Below are positions 28,067 to 37,433 of a DNA stretch of 64,000 nt, piece after piece. The notes under the pieces are model-generated. The model ran no database searches and was not told the origin of the DNA. It worked only from the letters and a program-made list of their open reading frames with translations. Both the position numbers and the translations under genes were made by a program. Source of the stretch: Luteimonas deserti (GTDB lineage Bacteria > Pseudomonadota > Gammaproteobacteria > Xanthomonadales > Xanthomonadaceae); contig NZ_JACCJZ010000020.1 of assembly GCF_013425765.1 (NCBI RefSeq), positions 434,001 through 498,000 on the forward strand. Direction: 5' to 3'. Positions within the stretch are counted from its first letter, which is position 1; every line of letters starts with the position of its first letter.

Positions 28067-28697
28067 CGTGACTCCTGCACCGCGCGCTCGCGGATTGCCG
28101 ACGAGCATAGAAGCTTACGGGCGGCAGGCAAGATGCAGGGAGGCGGTATGTGCGCGCGCAGTGCGCATCGGTGCTTCAGGGCACCGTCGTCGCGGGCCTG
28201 CGCCGTGACGTGACGCCGGAGCGCCGCACGTCGCGCGTCGCCACGCAGACCGGGGCGACGGATGACGCGTGCGGCGGCGAGCGCACACGGGAACGCGCTG
28301 GCGGAGCAGTATCGGTGCTGCGACGCCGGGCCTCGCGCCAGGCATGGGCCGCGCCTCTTGCACGTGTGCGAATGCAGGCGCGCGCAGGGCCGTTCAACGA
28401 TGAGGGCCTCGCAGCAGCGAGGTCGCGCGTTTACGCCCTTTCGCCACCTCGACCCACTGACCGATCATGGTGGTAAGCGCCGCCGGAGGACCCGGACCCC
28501 GGCCCGCAATCGTCATTGCGATTGCCAGCTCGCACGTGTTGCCTGCAGCAGTGCACGCATCTTCCGTGCGGAGCGCCGAACCGGCTGCTGCTCGAACTTC
28601 CAACGGCGGCAGTGCCCGTGCGAAGGTCGCGGCATGCAGGGTCCGGGCACACGAGTTACGCGGCGTGCCGTGCAGCGATGCGGGTTCAACGCATACG
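28067..28697. other. 630-base gene-free stretch
   Basis: Apart from the promoter region of the peptidase gene, which must lie near 28070-28130, nothing recognisable is present. Open frames are short and Arg-rich. The composition is that of the chromosome, so there is no sign of recent transfer. Confidence 0.55.
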
Positions 28698-28724
28698 AAA
28701 AAGCCCCGCATCGCTGCGAGGCTT
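28698..28724 (-). terminator. Terminator of tRNA-Asp copy A
   Basis: Reading on the minus strand, a stem (AAGCC..CCGCA with loop TCGC, one mismatch) is followed by five T. It sits 12 bases after the tRNA 3' end. Confidence 0.85.
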
Positions 28725-28736
28725 CGTCGTTACAGA

Positions 28737-28813
28737 TGGCGGAGCGGACGGGACTCGAACCCGCGACCTCCGGCGTGACAGGCCAGCATTCTAACCAACT
28801 GAACTACCGCTCC
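28737..28813 (-). tRNA. tRNA-Asp (GTC), copy A
   Basis: A 77-nt minus-strand tRNA with GGAGCGG acceptor, anticodon GTC and encoded CCA. It is identical to the copy at 29286-29362. Since a terminator ends copy B, this copy needs its own promoter in the 28814-29248 gap. Confidence 0.97.
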
Positions 28814-29248
28814 AAGGCGCGGAATTCTACATGAATCCCGCGGCTTGGGAAGAGGGATCCGCAACATCGTCGCAAGTCGCGCGATCGCGCACGGAGCCAT
28901 CGCGGCCGATCACCCGGAACGGGCCCGTTCGATCGCCAGCCGATGCCTCGCGAGCAGGCAAACGGACGCACGGCGCGCGTCCTGCGCAGGCCCCGGGCCG
29001 TGTCGTGCCACGTTGCGGATTGCGTCTGCGTGTGCCGACGTCGCGGGGCCGATGCGACCCGAGATCGCCGGCGACAGAATGCGTGTGCCGACGCTCGACA
29101 GTTCGCGCTGCCGCGCGATGAAGCTTCCGCACGTCGCGACCTGCTGCGACAGCGGAGCCCCGGCGCGAGCGGTCACACGTCGCACGCATGCCGGCTGTTC
29201 GACCGCGCCGATGACTTGCCTCGATGCATTCGCCATATCACGGACATG
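28814..29248. other. 435-base gene-free gap between twin tRNA-Asp genes
   Basis: No open frame with coding character, no integrase or repeat. It must hold a minus-strand promoter for tRNA-Asp copy A near 28820-28870, but no near-consensus boxes stand out. Confidence 0.5.
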
Positions 29249-29273
29249 AAAAACCCCGCTTCCGCGGGGTTAT
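29249..29273 (-). terminator. Terminator of the HU/tRNA-Val/tRNA-Asp unit
   Basis: Minus-strand AACCCCGC/GCGGGGTT stem (eight pairs, TTCC loop) followed by five T: a strong rho-independent terminator 12 bases past tRNA-Asp copy B. Confidence 0.88.
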
Positions 29274-29285
29274 TCATTCGATCAA

Positions 29286-29362
29286 TGGCGGAGCGGACGG
29301 GACTCGAACCCGCGACCTCCGGCGTGACAGGCCAGCATTCTAACCAACTGAACTACCGCTCC
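29286..29362 (-). tRNA. tRNA-Asp (GTC), copy B
   Basis: A 77-nt tRNA identical to copy A, anticodon GTC, encoded CCA. It follows tRNA-Val by 18 bases and ends at the terminator at 29249-29273. Confidence 0.97.
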
Positions 29363-29380
29363 ACATTGAAACCTGGCGCG

Positions 29381-29455
29381 TGGTGGGTGCTGAGGGTTTC
29401 GAACCCCCGACCCTCTCCGTGTAAAGGAGACGCTCTACCGCTGAGCTAAGCACCC
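29381..29455 (-). tRNA. tRNA-Val (TAC)
   Basis: A 75-nt minus-strand tRNA with acceptor GGGTGCT pairing with AGCACCC, anticodon TAC in CCTTTACACGG and encoded CCA. It lies 20 bases downstream of the HU gene, probably in the same transcript. Confidence 0.96.
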
Positions 29456-29475
29456 ATGCGGGACGATCAAGCCGC

Positions 29476-29751
29476 TTACTTTACCGCATCCTTCAGCGCC
29501 TTGCCAGCCTTGAACGCAGGCACGGTCGAAGCCGGAATCTGGATCGCTTCCTTGGTCTGCGGGTTCAAGCCGGTGCGCGCAGCACGCGGACGGGCGACGA
29601 ACGAACCGAAGCCGACGAAGTTGGCCGAATCGCCGTTCTTCAGCGTCTCGGTGATCGTGTCGAGCAGGGCGTCGACCGCGCGGCCGGCATCGGCGCGCGA
29701 CAGGCCCGCCTTCTCGGCGACGGAGTTGATGATGTCAGCTTTGGCAGCCAT
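29476..29751 (-). CDS. hupB: DNA-binding protein HU
   Basis: A 91-residue nucleoid protein of normal HU length starting MAAKADIINSVAEKAGLS. It has the conserved GFGSFVARPRAAR DNA-binding arm and the NPQTKEAIQIPASTVPAFKAGK tail region. An AGAGGAA ribosome-binding site precedes the ATG at 29751. The gene is read toward tRNA-Val and tRNA-Asp and away from ppiD. In relatives I know, hupB and ppiD usually lie in the same direction, so the orientation deserves a check. Confidence 0.95.
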   Translation of the reverse strand: MAAKADIINSVAEKAGLSRADAGRAVDALLDTITETLKNGDSANFVGFGSFVARPRAARTGLNPQTKEAIQIPASTVPAFKAGKALKDAVK

Positions 29752-30009
29752 GCGAATTCCTCTTGTCAGATATGTACGCGGTGTACGGCGTCTTGGGAAA
29801 ACCGGGCCGTCCGGCGTGTCGCGGCGGCCCTGGGGAAGCGTTCGGACGCGCATGGTACGCGATCGACCGGGGGAATACGACTTCGATCACGCCGGCCTCG
29901 GACGCGGCCCTCGAGGCTGTGAGCGCGCTTCCGGCTGCGCCCGAGGCCCGTCTGCACCCGCGTCATCATGCGGTTAAACTGCCCGGCTCGCCCATCCAGT
30001 GCCCGGACA

Positions 30010-31992
30010 ATGCTGCAAGCGCTTCGTGAAAAGACCAGTGGTTGGATCGCCATTGCCATCGTGGCGGTGCTGGCGGTTCCGTTCGCATTCTTCGGGATGG
30101 AGCAGTACCTGTTCCAGAACAACGCCGACTACGCGGCGAAGGTGGAGGCCCCGCCCACGTGGTGGCGCTCGGCGCCGGATGTCTGGTTGGTGCGCAAGCT
30201 GGCATGGTCGACCACCGAGGTGAGCGCTGCGGAATTCCGCGAGGCGTTCGACGCGATGCGCGAACAACGTCGCCAGGCCGAAGGCGAGAACTTCGATGCC
30301 CGCGGCTTCGAGACCATGGAGAGCAAGCGCGAGGTGCTCGAGCAGCTGATCGATCGCGCGGTGCTGGCGCTGGCTGCCGACCGCGCGAACATCGTGGTCG
30401 GCGATGCGCAGGTGTACGACGTCATCCGCTCGATCCCGGCCTTCCAGGTGGACGGACAGTTCGATACGCAGCGCTACCAGCTCACCCTGCAGTCGGCGCA
30501 GCCACCGCGGACACCGCGGGAATTCGAATCCTCGGTGCGGCTGGATCTGCAGCGGGCGCTGGTGCCGCAGGCGGTCGCGGAGTCCGCGTTCGTGACGGCG
30601 GGCGAGTCGCAGCGCCTGATGCGCCTGCTCGGCGAGCGACGCGACGTGAGCTTCATGATCGTGCCGCCGCCCACGGTCGAAGAGGCGCCCGTGGCGGACG
30701 CGGACCTGCAGGCGTGGTTCGAGGCCAATGCGAACCGCTACCGCGCGCCGGAGCAGGTCGCACTGGAGTACATCGAAGTGCGCGCCGATCCCGCCGCGGT
30801 CACCGGCGTCGTGGACGAGGCCGAGGCCCGCGCCCACTTCGAGCAGGTCAAATCACGCTTCACCGCGGCCGAGCGCCGCCTCGCGTCGCACATCCTGGTC
30901 GAGGTGCCGGCGGATGCGGACGCAGCCGCGCAGCAGGCGGCGCAGGCGAAGGCAGCCGACATCGCGGCGCGTGCGCGGCAGCCCGGCGCGGACTTCGCGG
31001 CGCTGGCGCGCGCGGAATCCGACGACCCGGGCTCGAGCCAGGGCGGCGGTGATCTGGGTTGGGTCGAGACCGGCATGATGACCGGACCGTTCGAGGATGC
31101 CCTGTTCGCGATGCAGGCGGGGCAGGTGAGTGACCCGGTGCGCACCGATTTCGGCTGGCACGTGCTGCAGCTGCGTGAGGTGGACGCGGCCCGCCCGGTG
31201 GCGTTCGAGGACGTGCGTGAGGAAATGGAGCGCGAGGTGCGCGACAACGAGGGCTCGCGTGCCTACAACGAGCAGGTCGGACGCATCGTGGACGAGATCA
31301 ACCGCCACCCGATGTCGCTCGAGCAGGCAGCGGCTGCGGCGCGGTTGCCGGTACGCACGATCGCGGCGTTCGCGCGTGGCGCGGGCTCGGGCATTGCGGC
31401 GAATCCGGCGGTGGTCCAGGCCGCGTTCTCCGAAGCGCTGACCCAGGACGGTACCGTGAGCGATCCGATCGAGATCGCGCCGGACCACACGGTGTTCATT
31501 CGCGTCACCAGCCACACGCCCGAGCGCGCTCGCACACTGGACGAAGTGCGCACCCGCGTGACCGCCGAGGTGCGCGCCGACCGAGCGCGCCGTCAGGCCG
31601 AGGCGGCCGCCGACGCGCTGGTGGCCGAGCTCAAGGCTGGGACCACGCTTCAGGCGCTCGCCGAGACGCGCGGTCTCACGGCGCAGTCCGTGCCGGGTGT
31701 TCCCAGAGGCGCGCCGGTGCCCGACGCCGTCGCCAACCGCGCATATTTCCGCGTGCAGCCGCCCGCCGACGGCGCCACCGCACCCGGCCGCGTGATGCTC
31801 GGCGATGGCAGCGCCGTGGTCTTCACGGTGGATCGCGTCATCCCCGGTGACCCGGCCGAGGCCAGCGAGCAGGAGCGGACCATGCTGCGGCAGCAGCTGG
31901 GGGCCTTGCTGGGCAACGAGGATGCCGAAGTCCTGCAGCGGGCCCTGCGCCGCGAGATGAAGATCACCGTCAACGAGGCGCGCCTCCTCTGA
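30010..31992 (+). CDS. ppiD: Periplasmic peptidyl-prolyl isomerase PpiD
   Basis: A 660-residue envelope chaperone anchored by one N-terminal helix (about residues 12-35). A SurA-like N-terminal domain with paired helices is followed by a parvulin domain (about residues 275-395) containing the family's RLASHILVEV and GDLGWVETGMM segments. The start at 30010 directly precedes the helix. Upstream TTAAACT at 29974 may be a -10 box. The last codons and terminator are partly duplicated just downstream (31975-32234). Confidence 0.93.
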   Translation: MLQALREKTSGWIAIAIVAVLAVPFAFFGMEQYLFQNNADYAAKVEAPPTWWRSAPDVWLVRKLAWSTTEVSAAEFREAFDAMREQRRQAEGENFDARGFETMESKREVLEQLIDRAVLALAADRANIVVGDAQVYDVIRSIPAFQVDGQFDTQRYQLTLQSAQPPRTPREFESSVRLDLQRALVPQAVAESAFVTAGESQRLMRLLGERRDVSFMIVPPPTVEEAPVADADLQAWFEANANRYRAPEQVALEYIEVRADPAAVTGVVDEAEARAHFEQVKSRFTAAERRLASHILVEVPADADAAAQQAAQAKAADIAARARQPGADFAALARAESDDPGSSQGGGDLGWVETGMMTGPFEDALFAMQAGQVSDPVRTDFGWHVLQLREVDAARPVAFEDVREEMEREVRDNEGSRAYNEQVGRIVDEINRHPMSLEQAAAAARLPVRTIAAFARGAGSGIAANPAVVQAAFSEALTQDGTVSDPIEIAPDHTVFIRVTSHTPERARTLDEVRTRVTAEVRADRARRQAEAAADALVAELKAGTTLQALAETRGLTAQSVPGVPRGAPVPDAVANRAYFRVQPPADGATAPGRVMLGDGSAVVFTVDRVIPGDPAEASEQERTMLRQQLGALLGNEDAEVLQRALRREMKITVNEARLL

Positions 31993-32234
31993 CGCTCGAA
32001 CGCCCGGCGCAGTGCCGGGCGTTTTTCGCGTGGCGGGCGGCCGCGATCGCCGCCGGTCGAAGCGTTCCGTGGCGAGTGAGGTTCACTGTTCCCGGGGCAT
32101 GAACGAGGCGCGTCTCTTCCGACGTGCGCACGTCCGGCGCCATGCCGGGCGTTGTCCGCGTGGCGTGCGGCCGCGATCGCCGCCGGCCGAACCGTTCGGC
32201 GTCGAGTGACGTTCACCGTTCCGGTGCATGCATG
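31975..32234 (+). repeat. Diverged 130-nt tandem duplication of the ppiD 3' end
   Basis: Copy 1 (31975-32104) contains the last five codons, stop and terminator of ppiD. Copy 2 (32105-32234) is the same sequence shifted by 130 bases; by eye, about 101 of the first 126 positions match without gaps. Copy 2 keeps codons for Glu-Ala-Arg-Leu but has lost the stop (TGA became CGA) and has a broken terminator stem and T-run. It is therefore old and decaying. A third, even weaker copy may follow. Confidence 0.85.
32001..32026 (+). terminator. Terminator of ppiD
   Basis: CGCCCGGC/GCCGGGCG stem with a five-base loop followed by TTTTT, nine bases after the ppiD stop. A damaged copy is at 32131-32156. 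Confidence 0.9.
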
Positions 32235-32609
32235 TGGCGGCTTGTGCGAAGCCGCGTGCGGTTGTCGGTGAAGTGCCGTGTCCGTCCATCGGCTCGCCGG
32301 GAAGCTGCGGTCCCCCGCGTGTGCAGTGATCCGGACGTAGAGGGCACATACGCTGCGGACCGCTGCGAAACGGCCTGCGTTCATCGCCCGTCCTGTCCGC
32401 GCGCGGCTGCCTGTCCGCGTTTCCCGTTCCTCGCCGGTCGCTGACGCCACGGCACGACACGTGGCGCGGCGACGACTGATGTCCGGCGATGAGAGACGCC
32501 ATCGCGTGTCCGGTGACGGCGCCTGCACTTGGCCTGCCCAGATCAGGCGGGTCTCACCCGTGCCGCTGGCGAAACATGCCTTCGAGCACCTGGCGGCCTG
32601 CCAACCGAC
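32235..32609. other. 375-base stretch without a gene
   Basis: It follows the tandem duplication and precedes the 3' end of the transglycosylase gene. Open frames are short and Arg-rich. Weak similarity to the 130-nt repeat unit may persist in its first 60 bases. No terminator for the convergent transglycosylase gene was seen. Confidence 0.5.
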
Positions 32610-33797
32610 TCAACCGCGCTCGTCGAGCCGCAACTCCATTCCGGGCCGCAGGACGCTGCGCTCTTCGAGGCCGTTGCGGCGCAGCAGCTCCTGGACGCTG
32701 AGGCCATAGAGGCGGGCGATGGTCCATGCCGACTCACCGCGCGCCACCGTGTGCACGCGCTGCGCTGCCGCCTGCAAGGCCGCGACGACGCCGGTCGATG
32801 GGGAGGCATCGCGCGGCGTCGGCTCGGGCGGCGCTTCGGCCAGGAACACCGGCGGCGCAGCCGCCGCCTGCGGCACCAGCACGCGGATCGGTTGACCGAT
32901 CCGCGCCAGCCGTCCGTCCGCGTGGGCCGGGTTGAGCCGGCGCAGCAGCTGTGCATCGGTGTCGTGGCGCGTGGCCAGCGTGTCGAGATCGCCGATGCCG
33001 GCCGGCACGGGGATCGCGCGCAGCACCGGCACCTCGCGATCGAGGGAGGCCAGCCAACCCTCGCGCGCTTCCGCCTCGCGGATCACACACGACAGCGCAT
33101 GCAACTTGCGGACGTAGCTGTGGGTGATATCGGGCATCGCCAGCGCCGCCGGATCGGCGCTGGCGGGCGCCTGGCCGGCGCGCTTGAGCGCCCCCAGCAC
33201 GCGGTATTCGCCTGCGTTGTAGGCCATCACCGCGAGCCGCCAGTCACCGGCGAACATGCCGTGCAGCGTCTTGAGATAGCGGACGGCGGCTGTCGTCGCA
33301 TCGACCGGCGAAAGCCGGCCGTCGTAGCCCGGGCGGATCGGAATTTCGTGGTTGCGCGCCGTCACTGCGATGAACTGCCACAGGCCGGCCGGCCCCGAGG
33401 CGCTTCGCGCACCTGGGCGGTAGCCGCTTTCGACGAACGGGATCAGCGCGTACTCGGTGGGCAGGTGGGCTTCGCGCAGCGCGTCGACCACGTAACCGAA
33501 CAAGGGCAGCACGTCGCTGCGTGCCGCCAGCTGACGGGGTACATGATTGAAATGCGAACGCCAGCGCGCGGTGGCATCGTCACTGCAATCGGTATCGGCG
33601 AGTCCCTCGATGAAGCTGCGATAGATCGCCTGGCCGTTGCGCACGGACGGGGGCTCGCCCGGGGGCGTGGGCATTTCGGCAGCAGGTGCGGGGGAGGCGG
33701 GCGCATCGGCCGCTGCCGGCCCCGCGGCCGCGTGCAGGGACGGCCCCGCCGCCAGCACCAGGGCCAGGGCGAGCCGGAGACCGCGTCGCGCCCTCAT
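32610..33797 (-). CDS. mltD: Membrane-bound lytic murein transglycosylase D-like (SLT plus LysM)
   Basis: A 395-residue wall lytic enzyme. A signal peptide (residues 1-24) and Ala/Pro linker are followed by an SLT domain in which the catalytic Glu lies in [14 protein letters not shown] near residue 125, then GPAGLWQF and the [10 protein letters not shown] motif near residue 185. Two C-terminal LysM-like segments ([20 protein letters not shown] and [14 protein letters not shown]) bind glycan. The clear lipobox Cys of classical MltD was not seen. The ATG overlaps the gloB stop. Confidence 0.88.
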   Translation of the reverse strand: MRARRGLRLALALVLAAGPSLHAAAGPAAADAPASPAPAAEMPTPPGEPPSVRNGQAIYRSFIEGLADTDCSDDATARWRSHFNHVPRQLAARSDVLPLFGYVVDALREAHLPTEYALIPFVESGYRPGARSASGPAGLWQFIAVTARNHEIPIRPGYDGRLSPVDATTAAVRYLKTLHGMFAGDWRLAVMAYNAGEYRVLGALKRAGQAPASADPAALAMPDITHSYVRKLHALSCVIREAEAREGWLASLDREVPVLRAIPVPAGIGDLDTLATRHDTDAQLLRRLNPAHADGRLARIGQPIRVLVPQAAAAPPVFLAEAPPEPTPRDASPSTGVVAALQAAAQRVHTVARGESAWTIARLYGLSVQELLRRNGLEERSVLRPGMELRLDERG

Positions 33798-34552
33798 GCC
33801 CGGAAACCGTCCTTCCAGCGCCGCAGCGCGGCGAACACGGCGACACGGTCGTCGGGATCGACACCGGCGTGGGCGGCGACGGCCTCGCGCACTGCGGGCG
33901 CGCCAGTCCGCAGAAACGGATTGCAGGCCAGCTCGGCGTGCAGGGTGACGGGAAGCGTGGGCCTGTGGGCACTGCGCATCGCGGTGATCTCCTGTTCGCG
34001 GCGCCGCAGCGCCGCATTGTCCGGATCCACCGTCCGCGCGAACGCGGCATTGGACCGGCTGTATTCGTGGCCGCAACAGACCAGGGTCTGGGCGGGCAAT
34101 GCCGCCAGGCGGTCGAGCGAGGCCAGCATCTGGGCCGGCGTACCTTCGAACAGCCGGCCACAGCCAAGGCTGAACAGGGTATCCCCGCAAAACAAGTGCC
34201 CATGCCCGAAAAATGCGATGTGCGTCTCAGTATGGCCCGGGACGGCCAGGATTTCGAAGTGCCAGCCATCCCGTTCGAGGGTCTCGCCGTCCGCGACGCG
34301 CTGGTCAGCGAACGGAATCCTCGGGTCGACCGGTGCCACGATCCGGAGCGATGGCCATCGATCGCGGAGCGCGGCCACACCCCCGATGTGATCGGCATGG
34401 TGATGGGTGAGCAGGACCAGATCGGGGCCGTCGTCCATGGCTTCGAGCACCGGACCTGCATCGCCGGGGTCGACGACGAGCGTGCGCCCGTCGGGCCGGG
34501 TCAGGACCCAGATGTAGTTGTCGTCGAAAGCGGGCAGGGGCTCGAGTCGCAT
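33794..34552 (-). CDS. gloB: Hydroxyacylglutathione hydrolase (glyoxalase II)
   Basis: A 252-residue metallo-beta-lactamase fold enzyme that hydrolyses lactoylglutathione in methylglyoxal detoxification. The metal motif [10 protein letters not shown] near residue 53 and later His ([16 protein letters not shown]) are intact. The ATG at 34552 gives the normal N terminus [15 protein letters not shown]. It heads an operon with the transglycosylase and is divergent from the methyltransferase; gloB beside a methyltransferase and rnhA-dnaQ is a common gammaproteobacterial order. Confidence 0.94.
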   Translation of the reverse strand: MRLEPLPAFDDNYIWVLTRPDGRTLVVDPGDAGPVLEAMDDGPDLVLLTHHHADHIGGVAALRDRWPSLRIVAPVDPRIPFADQRVADGETLERDGWHFEILAVPGHTETHIAFFGHGHLFCGDTLFSLGCGRLFEGTPAQMLASLDRLAALPAQTLVCCGHEYSRSNAAFARTVDPDNAALRRREQEITAMRSAHRPTLPVTLHAELACNPFLRTGAPAVREAVAAHAGVDPDDRVAVFAALRRWKDGFRA

Positions 34553-34593
34553 CGTCCGGAGTGGTGGCGGCCGAAGCCCGTACAATGGCGACC

Positions 34594-35241
34594 ATGCCCG
34601 CGATCTTCACGACCGGTCAACCCGCCGCCGCCAGCGACTGGTTCGCCACATCCGCCGGCCGGGCCGTTCTCGACAGCGAGCGCTCACTCGTCGGCGAGGC
34701 GCTCGGTGCCCATCCTGGGCTGCCCTGGCTTTGGCTGTCGCCGGGCGATCCCGGGCACGACGCTGCGGGACGCGGCCTGCACCTCGTGCGTCGCGGCGAC
34801 CGGCTCACCGGCCCGGTGCGCTGCGCCTGCCCGTTGCCCCTGCCCAGTGAGGCCTTCGGCGCGGTCGTGTTGCAGCATGTCGTCGGGAACGGCGACGAGG
34901 CGCTGCTCGAGGAAGCGGCACGTGTGCTCGCTCCGGGTGGGCATCTCTGGTTGCTGGTCCTCAACCCGCTCACGCCTTACCGGTGGCGTTGGCGCGGCTG
35001 CGGTATCGCCAGCGCCGAGCCCTTGACCTGGCGGCGCCGCCTGCGCGATGCGGGCCTGGCGCCGGATGCGGTTTCACGCGGGGTGGGCCCGAGCTGGCGC
35101 GAGCAGCCCGCGACCGAAGTGCAGAACGGTCCTGGCTTCCGCGCGGCCTATGCGCTGCGGGGCCAGAAGCGGCACCTCCCGCTGACGCCCGTCCGCCAGA
35201 CTCGCGCCCTGCCGCTGCCTTCGGCGGCGCCGGCGCTCTGA
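34594..35241 (+). CDS. Class I SAM-dependent methyltransferase
   Basis: A 215-residue methyltransferase-like protein. The later Rossmann motifs are visible ([30 protein letters not shown] split across residues about 87-115), but the glycine-rich motif I is poorly conserved, reading [14 protein letters not shown]. Substrate unknown. ATG at 34585 or 34594; a TACAAT box at 34581-34586 would make the later ATG start a nearly leaderless transcript. Next gene rnhA lies 15 bases downstream. Confidence 0.78.
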   Translation: MPAIFTTGQPAAASDWFATSAGRAVLDSERSLVGEALGAHPGLPWLWLSPGDPGHDAAGRGLHLVRRGDRLTGPVRCACPLPLPSEAFGAVVLQHVVGNGDEALLEEAARVLAPGGHLWLLVLNPLTPYRWRWRGCGIASAEPLTWRRRLRDAGLAPDAVSRGVGPSWREQPATEVQNGPGFRAAYALRGQKRHLPLTPVRQTRALPLPSAAPAL

Positions 35242-35256
35242 TCCATCAGGACCGCA

Positions 35257-35703
35257 ATGAAATCGATCGACGTCTACACCGATGGTGCCTGCCTCGGAAA
35301 TCCGGGACCCGGCGGCTGGGGCGCGCTGCTGCGCTACCGCGACATCGAACGCGAGCTCAGTGGCGGCGAGCCGCAGACCACCAACAACCGGATGGAGCTC
35401 ATGGCCGCGATCATGGCGCTCGAGACCCTGACCGAGCCCTGCCGGATCGACCTGCACACCGATTCCCAGTATGTGCGCCAGGGCATCACCGAATGGCTGC
35501 GCAACTGGGTGCGCCGCGGCTGGAAGACGGCTGCCGGCGGTGCCGTGAAGAACCAGGACCTGTGGCAGCGGCTGCAACTGGCCTGCGAGCGGCACACGAT
35601 CGAATGGCACTGGGTGAAGGGCCATTCCGGTCACCCGGAGAACGAGCGCGTCGATGCACTGGCCACCGCCGCCGCCCGGGCGCAGCGCAGTGCGGCCGCC
35701 TGA
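35257..35703 (+). CDS. rnhA: Ribonuclease HI
   Basis: A 148-residue nuclease that removes RNA from RNA-DNA hybrids. The catalytic acids are all present: the first in [18 protein letters not shown], then Glu in NNRMELMAA, Asp in HTDSQYV and the final Asp in ERVDALAT, with the [17 protein letters not shown] loop. Start and length are standard. It precedes dnaQ in the same direction. Confidence 0.96.
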   Translation: MKSIDVYTDGACLGNPGPGGWGALLRYRDIERELSGGEPQTTNNRMELMAAIMALETLTEPCRIDLHTDSQYVRQGITEWLRNWVRRGWKTAAGGAVKNQDLWQRLQLACERHTIEWHWVKGHSGHPENERVDALATAAARAQRSAAA

Positions 35704-35734
35704 TCCGCGCACCACGACGGGAGACGCCTAGGCA

Positions 35735-36457
35735 ATGCGACAGATCGTGCTGGACACCGAGACCACCGGCCTCGAATGGAAGAAGGGCAACCGGGTCGTG
35801 GAGATCGGTTGCGTGGAGCTGGTCGAGCGCCGGCCGACCGGGCGTACCTACCACCAGTACATCCGCCCCGACTGCGATTTCGAGCAGGGCGCGGCCGAAG
35901 TCACCGGCCTGAGCCTCGAGTTCCTCGCCGACAAGCCGCCGTTCGAATCGATCGCCGACGAGTTCCTGGCCTTCATCGACGGCGCCGAACTGGTGATCCA
36001 CAACGCGGCCTTCGACGTGGGCTTCCTGGACTACGAACTCTCCAGGCTCGGCACGCACTACGGGGACATCCGCAGCCGCGCACGCATCGAGGATTCACTG
36101 CTGCTCGCGCGGCAGCGCTACCCGGGCCAGCGCAATTCGCTCGATGCCCTGTGCAAGCGGCTGGGCGTGGACAACGCGCATCGCCAGCTGCATGGCGCCC
36201 TGCTCGATGCCCAGCTGCTCGCCGACGTCTACCTGGCCCTCACCGCGGGCCAGCACGAGATCGGGTTCGCCGCGCCGGCGGACACCGGGCCGCGCGTGCC
36301 GCATCTGGTCGCGCTGCAGCCGTCGGGCATACGTCCGAGGCTGCGGGTCCCGCATGACGATCTGGCGCTGCACGCCGCACGCGTGGAGGCCATCCGCGCC
36401 CGCGCCGGCGTGTGCCTGTGGGATCCCGTGTCCGAACCGGAAGCGCTGCCGGCCTGA
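35735..36457 (+). CDS. dnaQ: DNA polymerase III epsilon subunit (proofreading exonuclease)
   Basis: A 240-residue DEDDh exonuclease. Exo I is VLDTETTGLEW at the N terminus, Exo II includes LVIHNAAFDVGFLDYEL near residue 95, and Exo III is NAHRQLHGALLDAQLLADVY near residue 155. The C-terminal tail should bind the polymerase alpha subunit. It converges on the PP2C gene with a 13-base gap. Confidence 0.95.
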   Translation: MRQIVLDTETTGLEWKKGNRVVEIGCVELVERRPTGRTYHQYIRPDCDFEQGAAEVTGLSLEFLADKPPFESIADEFLAFIDGAELVIHNAAFDVGFLDYELSRLGTHYGDIRSRARIEDSLLLARQRYPGQRNSLDALCKRLGVDNAHRQLHGALLDAQLLADVYLALTAGQHEIGFAAPADTGPRVPHLVALQPSGIRPRLRVPHDDLALHAARVEAIRARAGVCLWDPVSEPEALPA

Positions 36458-36470
36458 TCGCGCTCGCCGC

Positions 36471-37175
36471 CTACTGCCGGCGGATCAGGATCACCGTGAC
36501 GTTGTCCGAGCCGCCGCCATCCAGTGCCGCGGCCACCAGCCCGTCGACGCATTCCTGGGCGCTGCACTCGGTGTGCGCCAGGACACGGGCGATCACCCGG
36601 TCGTCGACCTCTTCGGTCAGGCCGTCGCTGCACAGCAGCAACTGGGTGCCCGGCGCGAGTTCGCCCGACAGGGTTTCGACGTTGAGTGTCTCGGGGTCGG
36701 TGACGCCGAGCGCCTGGGTGACGACGTTGCGGTGCGGATGGCTGCGCGCCTGGTCCACGCTGATCGCGCCCTTGGCGATGAGCTCCTGGACGTAACTGTG
36801 GTCCTGGGAAAGCTGGGCCAGCGTGGCATCGCGCCAGAGATACACCCGGCTGTCGCCGACCCAGGCCACCTCGAAACGGGTGCCGGTGACCCGGGCGGCC
36901 ACGACCGTCGTGCCCATCGGCAGGCTGTCGTTGCGCCGCCGCGACGCGCGGATGATCTCCTCGTCGGCCGCGCGGATCGCCTGCGCCAGGGTGGCGCCCC
37001 CACGGATCTCGCGCACGATCGCCTCGCGCGCCAGCGCGCTCGCGACCTCGCCGTACTCGTGTCCGCCCATGCCGTCGGCGATCAGCCACAGCCCGAGCTC
37101 GCTGTCGCCGTAGTAGGTGTCCTCGTTGAGGTCGCGACGCAGGCCGACGTGCGTCAGGTGTCCGAACTCGATCAT
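36471..37175 (-). CDS. PP2C-type Ser/Thr protein phosphatase (Stp1 type)
   Basis: A 234-residue metal-dependent phosphatase. The N-terminal LRRDLNEDTYYGD, LIADGMGGHEYGEVAS near residue 35, CSDGLTEEV near residue 180 and GGSDNVTVILI at the end carry the aspartates that bind the two metal ions, all intact. It is a short, soluble version without sensor domains. No Ser/Thr kinase is adjacent, so its target is unknown. Divergent from the sensor kinase across a 258-base gap that must hold both promoters. Confidence 0.92.
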   Translation of the reverse strand: MIEFGHLTHVGLRRDLNEDTYYGDSELGLWLIADGMGGHEYGEVASALAREAIVREIRGGATLAQAIRAADEEIIRASRRRNDSLPMGTTVVAARVTGTRFEVAWVGDSRVYLWRDATLAQLSQDHSYVQELIAKGAISVDQARSHPHRNVVTQALGVTDPETLNVETLSGELAPGTQLLLCSDGLTEEVDDRVIARVLAHTECSAQECVDGLVAAALDGGGSDNVTVILIRRQ

Positions 37176-37433
37176 GCGGCTCCCGGTGCGTGCGCGATGG
37201 ACCGTCGTTGCGGACAACGCCAGCCGCACGCGGGCGCGGCCACCGGTCCGGGACGGGCAGGGGGGCAGTGCGGTGGAGGCAGGCAACGACGTGGCATAGG
37301 GCATTGTGACGCCAGAGCCGCCGCGGAGCATAGGCCATGCGCCACGGGCGGTACGGCGCCGGGGGCCCCGGGCGTGACGCCCGGCGTGCACGGCGCTGGC
37401 GTATCGTGAGCCCCCGCCCCGTCCGGACGACCC

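Noticed and set aside
26060..28213. A 717-codon plus-strand frame opposite the NlpC/P60 gene
   Set aside because: Arg/His-rich antisense of a real gene; the minus strand encodes a signal peptide and intact catalytic domain.
32131..32156. Second terminator downstream of ppiD
   Set aside because: It is the decayed copy of the real one; the stem has a mismatch and the T-run is broken.
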